Source of the DNA: Gemmatimonas sp. | GTDB lineage: Bacteria > Gemmatimonadota > Gemmatimonadetes > Gemmatimonadales > Gemmatimonadaceae | Direction of reading: 5' to 3' | Assembly: GCA_011390885.1 (NCBI GenBank) | Contig: JAABRO010000059.1 | Span: 1-64,000, forward strand | Length of the DNA: 64,000 bases | Shown: piece after piece, positions 58,067 to 64,000 of the stretch | Position numbering within the stretch: the first letter of the stretch is position 1 | Layout: each line of letters opens with the position of its first letter | Translations under genes and position numbers: made by a program | Notes under the pieces: model-generated | What the model was told of the DNA's origin: nothing | The model's database searches: none | What the model saw: only the letters and a program-made list of their open reading frames with translations

Positions 58067-58848
58067 GTCGGGGAAAGATAAAGGGTCGAGGGATACCGGA
58101 CCTGCTCGAGGAACAATCCCTGCGGAGGCGCCGGGGCCGAGGTCGCCTGATTGTCGGGGGCCGTCAGCAGCGACGCGATGCTGCCGGGCGGTCGTCGACC
58201 GCGGCCCACCTCCACCATGGTCCCCACGAGGAACCGCACCATGTGGTGGAGGAACCGATTGGCCTCGATGTCGAACACGAGCCCGCCCGGGCGTTCCCGC
58301 CAGCCGGCGTGCACCACGTCGCAGCGATGATCGTCGGTGTCCGGCGCGGTGCCCGCGACCGCGAAGGCCCGGAAACAGTGGGTGCCGGGCAGGGCCTCCG
58401 CCTCGGCCCGCATGGCGTCGAGGTCGAGGGCGCAGCCGAGGGGCCATTCGGTCCGGCGCCGGAAGGGCGACATGGCGTCGCGGTCGGTGCCCACGAAGTA
58501 CGCGTACCGGCGGCGCTCCGCACTGAAGCGCGGGTGGAACGCAGGGGCCATCGCGAACGCCTCGGCCACCCACACGTCCGGCGGCAGCTTGGAGTTCGTC
58601 GCGCGGCGCAGCGACTCCGCGGTCCACTTCGCGGGCACCCGCACGCCGACGGCCTGTCCACGCGCATGCACCCCCGCGTCCGTGCGACCGGAGCCCACGG
58701 CCGTAACTGGCGCGCCGCAGATCGCCGTCAGCGCCCGCTCCATCTCCCCCTGTACGGTGCGAGCAGCGGGCTGCCGCTGCCACCCCGAAAACGCCCCACC
58801 GTCGTAGTGAGTGAGCAACAGGAACGAGGCGTGATCGTCGGATTGCAT
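58063..58848 (-). CDS. truA: tRNA pseudouridine synthase A
   Basis: 261 residues. It isomerises U38-40 in the tRNA anticodon arm. The catalytic Asp57 lies in GSGRTDAGVHARGQA; other signatures are LLTHYDGGAFSGWQRQP, FHPRFSAERRRYAYFV and the C-terminal ANRFLHHMVRFLVGTMVEVG. First gene of the long minus-strand operon. The ATG has no Shine-Dalgarno; a promoter lies just upstream (see 58858-58886). Confidence 0.96.
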   Translation of the reverse strand: MQSDDHASFLLLTHYDGGAFSGWQRQPAARTVQGEMERALTAICGAPVTAVGSGRTDAGVHARGQAVGVRVPAKWTAESLRRATNSKLPPDVWVAEAFAMAPAFHPRFSAERRRYAYFVGTDRDAMSPFRRRTEWPLGCALDLDAMRAEAEALPGTHCFRAFAVAGTAPDTDDHRCDVVHAGWRERPGGLVFDIEANRFLHHMVRFLVGTMVEVGRGRRPPGSIASLLTAPDNQATSAPAPPQGLFLEQVRYPSTLYLSPT

Positions 58849-58857
58849 GAGCCGCGA

Positions 58858-58886
58858 AAGCTACCTGTCCGGACCGCCGCCTTCAA
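58858..58886 (-). promoter_or_regulatory. Promoter of the truA-pur operon, nearly leaderless
   Basis: On the minus strand TTGAAG (complement of 58881-58886) and TAGCTT (complement of 58858-58863) are 17 bases apart. The -10 ends nine bases before the truA ATG, so the 5' leader would be only about three bases. Confidence 0.6.
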
Positions 58887-58953
58887 GCGAGCCGGTCGCC
58901 GCGTGCGCGCCCGTGACCGACGCAGGGCGCGACCGTCGTTTGACAGGAGCCTT

Positions 58954-60315
58954 GTGCCCTTCTCACATTGCGCGGCGACTCGTTCCCCCTTCGATCCTTC
59001 CGTGGCTCCACGCTCGCTCGCCTCGCTCGCTCACGCCCTCGGTGCCACGTCGGATCTCGACGGGGCCCTGGTCGCGCTCAACGAATGCCTCTGGGAGATG
59101 GACCGCGGCGCTGCCATGGCGCTGCTTCGCTACGACGGGCGCCGCGAAATGCTGCGCGAGCGGCTCACGCCGGTGGCCGGTCGCATCGAGCGCTCCACCG
59201 TCGAGACCACCTTCGACCATCTGCCGGCGCCGGTCCGCATGAAGGTGGCCGCCGGGGGACAGTTCATCGACCTGTCGGATCGCTCCGCCGACTACGTCCG
59301 GCTCTTCGGCTTCACGCACACCCTCGACGGAGGCGTGCTCGCGCTGCGCGGACTGCGGGTGGAGGGGTACCTCGCCGCGGTCATCGCGCTGTACGAGCCG
59401 CGCAAGATCTTCGGCACGCGCACCAGCGAACGGCTGGCGCCGGCGCTCGCGCTCTTCGACCTCGCCTTCGGGCGCCTCTCCGAGCGCGAGGCCCGCGAGG
59501 AAGCGGTGCGCACGCTCGAGGACGTCACGCAGCGCGTGCATGGCGAGTACGTGCGCAAGCTGCGCTCCCTCGAGACCGAGCTGCGTGAGGTCCGCAACAC
59601 CACGCCGCAGGGCGTGCCCGTGCTGTCGGCCGCGGAAGCGGTGGCGCTGCAGGCCGAGTCCGCGCGTGCCGAGGAGGAGGTACGTCGCGCGCAGCGCAAG
59701 ATGGAGCTGAGCGAGCAGCAGCTCATGTCGGCGGTCGGTCAGCTCGAGCAGGCACACCTCGAGTTGCACCGGCGCAGCGAGGCGCTCCGGCAACGCACGC
59801 GCACCCTGTACCTGCTCGATCGCGTGCTCACCCTCGATGCGTCCACCAGCGACTCCACCGTCCTGGCCGACGGCCTGCTGGCGCTCGTGGGTGATGACAT
59901 GCAGGCGCAGCGCTGCTCCCTCATGCTGACGGCGCCGGAACCGGAACACATGTATCTCGCCGCGGGTCGTGGCCTGTCGCCCGAAGTGCGGATCGGCATG
60001 CGCATCCGGATCGGCGAGGGTGTGTCAGGGCGGGTGGCGGCCGCGCGCGAGCCGCTGCTGGTGCAGGACGTCGCGCAGGCCGACCGGCATCCGCTGCTCC
60101 GGGATCAATACTTCACCACCGGCAGTTTCATCAGCTTCCCGCTGGTGTACCACGACCGGCTGGTCGGGGTGCTCAACCTCACCAATCGGGCGAAACTCGG
60201 TGTGTATACGGAGGAGGACGTGGAACGCGTGCGGCTCCTGGCCTTGGTGATCTCGCTCGTCGCGTCCCACGCGCGACTGCCCGAACGACTGGTCACCGCG
60301 CTCGATGTCGGCTGA
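58954..60315 (+). CDS. GAF-domain sensor-like protein with a central coiled coil
   Basis: 453 residues. The N-terminal region (about 20-190; SDLDGALVALNECLWEMDRG) resembles another sensor-like alpha/beta domain but I cannot name it. A long charged helix with heptad-like leucines follows (about 190-290; SLETELREVR, AEEEVRRAQRKMELSEQQLM). The C-terminal GAF domain is at about 290-440 with IGEGVSGRVAAAREPLLVQD, SFISFPLVYHDRLVGVLNL and TEEDVERVRLLA. No output domain is present, so it may act by protein contact. The GTG at 58954 has AGGAG four bases upstream; GTG 59002 is an alternative. It overlaps trpD by 11 bases. Confidence 0.75.
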   Translation: MPFSHCAATRSPFDPSVAPRSLASLAHALGATSDLDGALVALNECLWEMDRGAAMALLRYDGRREMLRERLTPVAGRIERSTVETTFDHLPAPVRMKVAAGGQFIDLSDRSADYVRLFGFTHTLDGGVLALRGLRVEGYLAAVIALYEPRKIFGTRTSERLAPALALFDLAFGRLSEREAREEAVRTLEDVTQRVHGEYVRKLRSLETELREVRNTTPQGVPVLSAAEAVALQAESARAEEEVRRAQRKMELSEQQLMSAVGQLEQAHLELHRRSEALRQRTRTLYLLDRVLTLDASTSDSTVLADGLLALVGDDMQAQRCSLMLTAPEPEHMYLAAGRGLSPEVRIGMRIRIGEGVSGRVAAAREPLLVQDVAQADRHPLLRDQYFTTGSFISFPLVYHDRLVGVLNLTNRAKLGVYTEEDVERVRLLALVISLVASHARLPERLVTALDVG

Positions 60316-61354
60316 TCAGGCGGGGGGCGCGCTGCGGGGCGCCATTCGGCGGCTGGCCGGGGGCGAGTCGCTCGACGCGGAGACGATCACGGGAGCCTTC
60401 GATGTCATCATGCGTGGCGAGGCGACCCCCGCGCAGGTGGCCGCCCTGCTCATGGCGCTGCGCGTGAAGGGGGAGACGTCCACCGAGGTCGCCGGTGTCG
60501 CGCGCGCGCTGCGTCGGGCCATGGTGACGATCGAGGCAAATGACACGGCCACGCTGGTGGACACGTGCGGCACCGGTGGCGGCACGATGACCACGTTCAA
60601 TATCTCCACGGCGGCAGCCCTGCTCGCCGCCGGCGCGGGCGTGCGCATCGCGAAGCACGGCAATCGCTCTTTCACCTCCCGCTCGGGGAGCGCCGACGTG
60701 CTCGAGGCGCTCGGCGTGCCGATCGAGGCGTCGCCCGCCACGATGGCGCACGCGTTGGAGACGGCGGGCATCACCTTCATGTTCGCGCCGCTCATGCACC
60801 CCGCGATGCGGCACGTGGGCCCGATCCGGCGCGAGTTGGCCATCCCGACCGTGATGAATATCGTGGGCCCGCTGGCCAACCCCGCGAACGCGGGCCGCCA
60901 GGTCGTCGGCGTTGCCGACCGGAATCGGCTCCCGCTGATCGCCGGCGCGCTGGCGCTCCTCGGATCGGAGCGGGCGCTCGTGGTGCACGGAGAGCCTGGC
61001 ATGGACGAAGTGTCGCCGCTTGGACGCACCACGGTGCTCGAAGTGCGGGACGGCTCCGTGACGGAGTGGGAGATCGATCCGGCGTGGGCCGGTTATGACG
61101 GCATCGTGGCCGCCGACCTCGAAGGCGGCGAGCCGGCCGAGAACGCCGCGATGATCGAGGCAGTCCTCACGGGAGGCGGCACGCCGGCGGCGAAAGCGGC
61201 CGTGGTGCTCAACGCGGCCGCGGCGATCCTGGTGGCCGGCGTGCGCGACGACTACCGCTCGGCGCTCGCGCTGGCGCGAGAGGCGCTCGAGTCCGGTGCC
61301 GGTGCGCGAGCGCTCGACGCGCTTCGCGTCGCGTTTCGCACCCCGGTGACCTGA
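60305..61354 (+). CDS. trpD: Anthranilate phosphoribosyltransferase
   Basis: 349 residues, normal length. It joins anthranilate and PRPP. The PRPP-binding glycine loop is VDTCGTGGGTMTTFNIST near residue 85; KHGNRSFTSRSGSADVLEAL near 117 and NIVGPLANPANAGRQVVGV near 188 are further family motifs. It begins inside the end of the GAF-protein gene. No separate trpE, trpG or trpA is present in the window. Confidence 0.96.
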   Translation: MSADQAGGALRGAIRRLAGGESLDAETITGAFDVIMRGEATPAQVAALLMALRVKGETSTEVAGVARALRRAMVTIEANDTATLVDTCGTGGGTMTTFNISTAAALLAAGAGVRIAKHGNRSFTSRSGSADVLEALGVPIEASPATMAHALETAGITFMFAPLMHPAMRHVGPIRRELAIPTVMNIVGPLANPANAGRQVVGVADRNRLPLIAGALALLGSERALVVHGEPGMDEVSPLGRTTVLEVRDGSVTEWEIDPAWAGYDGIVAADLEGGEPAENAAMIEAVLTGGGTPAAKAAVVLNAAAAILVAGVRDDYRSALALAREALESGAGARALDALRVAFRTPVT

Positions 61355-61384
61355 CGCGGTGGCCGGGGCACTGGCTGCACCGCA

Positions 61385-61993
61385 TCAGTAGCGGCGCAGC
61401 ACCCCGACCACGATGCCCTGGATGCGCACGTCGTCCTCGTGCACATACAACGGCTGCATGGCTTCGTTGGCCGGCTGCAGCCGAATGCGTCCGTCCCGTT
61501 CGCGATAGTAGCGCTTGACCGTGGCCGCCGCGCCGTCGAGCAACGCGATCACCATCTCGCCGTTGTCCGCCGACTGACGTTCGTTGACCACCACGTAGTC
61601 GCCGTCCTCGATGTGGTCCTCGATCATGGACTCACCGCGCACCCGCAGCACGTAATGGCTGCCGTTCTTGCGCAGGAACGTATCGGGAACGGAAATCGTC
61701 TCGTTGTGCGACAGCGCCTCGATGGGCGAGCCGGCCGCCACCAGGCCGAGCAGCGGCAGCTCCACCGACCGCTGAAACACCTCCGAGGGAAGGATCTCGA
61801 TGGCACGACTCTCATTGTACGAGCGCCGGATGTACCCCTTGCGCTCGAGATTTGTGAGGTGCTCGTGGACCGTCGCCAGCGAGTTATAGTTGAACCGCGA
61901 GGCGATCTCCTCGAAACTCGGCGCGTACCCGTGATCTTCCGAGTACGTGGTGAGGAAACTCAGGATCTCGCGTTGGCGCTTGGTGAGCGGCAT
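61385..61993 (-). CDS. lexA: LexA repressor
   Basis: 202 residues. SOS-response repressor and self-cleaving protease. The N-terminal winged helix-turn-helix runs LTKRQREILSFLTTYSEDHG to about residue 65 (FNYNSLATVHEHLTNLERKG as the recognition region). The cleavage site is Ala87-Gly88 in LVAAGSPIEA, the catalytic Ser122 is in VRGESMIEDHIEDGDYVVV and Lys160 in ATVKRYYRE. The ATG at 61993 has GGAGG seven bases upstream; a GTG four codons earlier is a less good start. It is convergent with trpD and divergent from trpC. I could not define a clear SOS box upstream. Confidence 0.95.
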   Translation of the reverse strand: MPLTKRQREILSFLTTYSEDHGYAPSFEEIASRFNYNSLATVHEHLTNLERKGYIRRSYNESRAIEILPSEVFQRSVELPLLGLVAAGSPIEALSHNETISVPDTFLRKNGSHYVLRVRGESMIEDHIEDGDYVVVNERQSADNGEMVIALLDGAAATVKRYYRERDGRIRLQPANEAMQPLYVHEDDVRIQGIVVGVLRRY

Positions 61994-62079
61994 GGCGACC
62001 TCCACTGGTGGGGGAACTGCGCGCTCGGGCCGGGAGCCCGAAAATGTGCCGAAATCACGTTAACCGAACAGGGGCCGAA
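61994..62079. promoter_or_regulatory. Shared lexA/trpC control region
   Basis: 86 bases separate the divergent lexA and trpC starts. The region holds an A/T-rich centre, AAAATGTGCCGAAATCACGTTAACC in two segments around 62041-62065, with one GTTAAC like those at the kinase promoter, and three TTCGG copies on the minus strand. No CTGT-N8-ACAG or GAAC-N4-GTTC box is present. Confidence 0.35.
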
Positions 62080-62940
62080 GTGCAAGCCGTTCACCCGTCC
62101 GATCATCTCCCGCGCACTGCTGCCGATGCCTGGGTGCCTCCCAGCGGCACGCTGGGCGAACTCGTGCGCCGCGCCGCGGAGCGGGCGGACGCCGTCGCCG
62201 CGACGCAGCCCGCGCTGGAGCAGCAGGCCGCGGCGATGCCCGCGCCGCCCGCCTTTCACGAGGCCTTGCGCGGCGACCGGGTGCGCGTGATCGCCGAGGT
62301 GAAGCGGGCCTCCCCCTCGAAGGGCGCGATCGCGCCCGGCCTCGATGCGGCTACCCAGGCGCGCGCCTACGAGGCCGGCGGGGCCGCCGCGATCTCCGTG
62401 CTCACCGAGCCCACGCGATTCGGCGGCACGCTCGACGATCTCGCCGCCGCGGCCGCGGCGGTGCGCATTCCGGTGCTGCGAAAGGATTTCATCGTGCATC
62501 CGGTCCAGATCTGGGAGGCGCGCGTGCGCGGCGCGGCGGCCGTGCTGCTCATCGCGCGCGCCCTGTCGCCAGCCACGCTGGCGGTGCTGCACGCCGAAGC
62601 GCGGCGCGCGAGCCTCGAGGTGCTCGTCGAGGTCCGCGACGCGGCCGAACTCGCCACGGCGCTGTCCATCGGTGCGACGGTGATCGGCGTGAACAATCGA
62701 AACCTCGAAACGCTGCACATCGACCCGACCACCGCGCCCGCGCTCATCCCGTCCATTCCAGCCGATCGCATCGCGATCGCGGAGAGCGGCATGGCCACGC
62801 TCGACGAAGCGCGCGCCTCGCAGCGGGCGGGGGCCGACGCGCTGCTCATCGGCTCGGCGATCTCCGCCTCCGGCGACCCGGCCGGCGCGGTCGCGGCGTT
62901 CGCCGCGCTCGAGCGCCGCGACGGCGCGCGCGTCGGGTGA
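62080..62940 (+). CDS. trpC: Indole-3-glycerol phosphate synthase
   Basis: 286 residues from the GTG at 62080. It closes the indole ring in tryptophan synthesis. TIM-barrel signatures: [18 protein letters not shown] (substrate-binding Glu and catalytic Lys) near residue 72, [16 protein letters not shown] near 107, [20 protein letters not shown] near 131 and [14 protein letters not shown] near 204. The N-terminus is not certain: AGGGG lies five bases before GTG 62080, and earlier in-frame starts add unmatched residues. The stop overlaps the trpF start (GTGA). Confidence 0.95.
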   Translation: MQAVHPSDHLPRTAADAWVPPSGTLGELVRRAAERADAVAATQPALEQQAAAMPAPPAFHEALRGDRVRVIAEVKRASPSKGAIAPGLDAATQARAYEAGGAAAISVLTEPTRFGGTLDDLAAAAAAVRIPVLRKDFIVHPVQIWEARVRGAAAVLLIARALSPATLAVLHAEARRASLEVLVEVRDAAELATALSIGATVIGVNNRNLETLHIDPTTAPALIPSIPADRIAIAESGMATLDEARASQRAGADALLIGSAISASGDPAGAVAAFAALERRDGARVG

Positions 62941-63623
62941 GGCCCGCACCCGAGCCGGCGGTGGTGCCCGCCGCGCGTCCGCACATCAAGGTGTGCGGAC
63001 TCACGCGCGCCGAGGACGTGGCCCTCGCCGAGCGACTGGGCGCGGCGTTCGTGGGGGGCATTCGCGCCGGCGGGCCGCGGCTGCTCACGCCCGCGCGCTG
63101 GCGCGACACGCTCGGACCTCGCCGTCCCGGTGTCTCCCGCGTGGCCGTCTTCGGGGTGATCACCACGCTGGAGTTGCTCGACGAAGCGGCCGCGCTCGAG
63201 GCCGATGTCGCGCAGTTGCACGGCGATCCGGACGCCGCCGCCGTGCGCGACCTGCGCGCCGCCGGGGTGCGGGTGTGGCCGGTCCTGCGAGTGGCGGGCG
63301 ACCGCCTCCCGCCGTTGGCGTGGGAACTGGCGGCAGACGCCGATGCACTGGTCCTCGACGCGAAGGTGCCCGGTCAGCTCGGTGGCACGGGCGTCTCGCT
63401 CGACTGGGCGGCACTGGCGGGCGACGTGGCCGACTGGCGCGCGGCGCACCCGGCAGTGCCGCTCGTGCTTGCGGGCGGGCTCACGCCGGCCAACGTGGCG
63501 CAGGCCATCGCCCTCCTTCGGCCGGATGTCGTCGACGTATCTTCCGGCGTGGAATCTGCACCGGGGATCAAGGATCCCGAGCGGCTGCAGGCATTCGTGG
63601 ACGCTGTTCGGGGATGGAACTGA
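62937..63623 (+). CDS. trpF: Phosphoribosylanthranilate isomerase
   Basis: 228 residues. It carries out the Amadori rearrangement of PRA to CdRP, the substrate of TrpC. The signature [20 protein letters not shown] near residue 19 holds the catalytic Cys; [20 protein letters not shown] near 140 holds the catalytic Asp, and [20 protein letters not shown] / [19 protein letters not shown] complete the C-terminus. GTG start inside the trpC stop; the stop shares one base with the trpB start. Confidence 0.94.
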   Translation: MRPAPEPAVVPAARPHIKVCGLTRAEDVALAERLGAAFVGGIRAGGPRLLTPARWRDTLGPRRPGVSRVAVFGVITTLELLDEAAALEADVAQLHGDPDAAAVRDLRAAGVRVWPVLRVAGDRLPPLAWELAADADALVLDAKVPGQLGGTGVSLDWAALAGDVADWRAAHPAVPLVLAGGLTPANVAQAIALLRPDVVDVSSGVESAPGIKDPERLQAFVDAVRGWN

Positions 63624-64000
63624 TGGGGACCTCAGACGCAGTGCTGGCGGAACGGACCGGCGATCGATTCGGCGGCTTCGGCGGGCGCTATGTGCCGGAG
63701 ACGCTCGTGCCGGCCCTCGACGCGCTGGACGCGGAGTTCGATGCTGCCATGGCCGACCCGACCTTCCGGGCCGAACTCGACTTCATGCTGCGCGAGTACG
63801 TAGGGCGTCCCACGGCCCTGAGCACCGCACCGCGGTTTTCCGCGCTGATCGGCGCGCCCGTGTGGCTCAAGCGCGAAGACCTCAACCACACCGGCGCGCA
63901 CAAGATCAACAATACGGTGGGGCAGGCCATGCTGGCGCGGCGCATGGGCAAGCGCCGCATCATCGCCGAGACCGGGGCGGGGCAGCACGGGGTCGCCACC
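63623..64000 (+). CDS. trpB: Tryptophan synthase beta chain, N-terminal part (3' end outside the window)
   Basis: 126 codons are visible and the frame is open at the right edge. [20 protein letters not shown] is the TrpB N-terminus; [36 protein letters not shown] (in segments) contains the PLP lysine in HKINNTVGQ near residue 95. [14 protein letters not shown] follows. It makes tryptophan from indole and serine. The ATG at 63623 overlaps the trpF stop by one base. trpA would be expected next, beyond the window. Confidence 0.96.
   Translation, partial: MGTSDAVLAERTGDRFGGFGGRYVPETLVPALDALDAEFDAAMADPTFRAELDFMLREYVGRPTALSTAPRFSALIGAPVWLKREDLNHTGAHKINNTVGQAMLARRMGKRRIIAETGAGQHGVAT

Noticed and set aside
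58936-58970. TTGACA at 58940 as a promoter for the GAF gene
   Set aside because: The only -10 at proper spacing (TCACAT) is poor and transcription would start after the AGGAG-GTG at 58954. I kept the ribosome-binding-site-supported start instead; both cannot be right.
62005-62080. Standard SOS box for LexA
   Set aside because: Neither CTGT-N8-ACAG nor GAAC-N4-GTTC is present in the lexA upstream region; the TTCGG repeats are too short to call.

Overview
This is a 64 kb stretch of dense, high-GC bacterial chromosome that consists almost entirely of housekeeping genes. Signal-peptide lipoproteins, an RseP protease, a DegP-like protease, MreBCD and a TonB C-terminal domain point to a diderm (Gram-negative) cell. 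Several features together suggest Gemmatimonadota: an archaeal/eukaryote-type ProRS, a long animal-like adenylosuccinate lyase, paired secreted amidohydrolases, many GTG starts and few Shine-Dalgarno sequences. That assignment is an inference, not proof. I see no mobile element, CRISPR array, prophage, rRNA or tRNA; the only RNA gene is a tmRNA.

Layout. 1-6786: end of rpsA, a secreted TonB-domain protein, then a propionyl-CoA carboxylase set (carboxyltransferase, biotin carboxylase, biotin carrier) with an RNA m5U methyltransferase gene inside it. 6843-7193: mscL on the minus strand. 7573-15929: translation and envelope block rplM-rpsI, rpsB, tsf-pyrH-frr-uppS-cdsA-dxr-rseP, followed by an orphan lipoprotein (15926-16408). 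16463-18127: a transmembrane Ser/Thr kinase on the minus strand. 18322-23323: rpsO, pnp, M16 protease, alanine dehydrogenase. 23551-29295: rod-shape operon mreB-mreC-mreD-mrdA-rodA. 29368-37753: accD-folC-hisS-proS-lysA-phosphoesterase-guaA, closed by a strong bidirectional terminator. 37861-42874: fasciclin lipoprotein, two secreted amidohydrolases, a MATE exporter. 42926-44978: ptsN, dusB, tmRNA. 45043-58848 (minus): ppdK, then a run of genes mostly joined by stop/start overlaps: truA, a transaldolase-like gene, a DegP-like gene, purB, purC, a psd-like stub, pssA, purS, purQ, purL, purF. 58954-64000: a GAF protein, trpD, lexA (minus), trpC-trpF-trpB; trpB runs off the window.

How the genes work together. 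The first half couples ribosome biogenesis to phospholipid, isoprenoid and peptidoglycan precursor supply (pyrH, uppS, cdsA, dxr) and then to the cell-elongation machinery. The minus-strand operon makes IMP/AMP precursors together with phosphatidylserine. The right end is tryptophan synthesis.

The most unusual items are: a 56-codon gene resembling only the membrane anchor of phosphatidylserine decarboxylase, directly before pssA; a transaldolase-family protein whose Schiff-base lysine is replaced by glutamine; perfect hairpins at the 5' ends of pyrH and the M16 protease gene; and promoters whose -10 element lies so close to the start codon that the mRNA would be leaderless. I did not find a clearly new multi-gene system.
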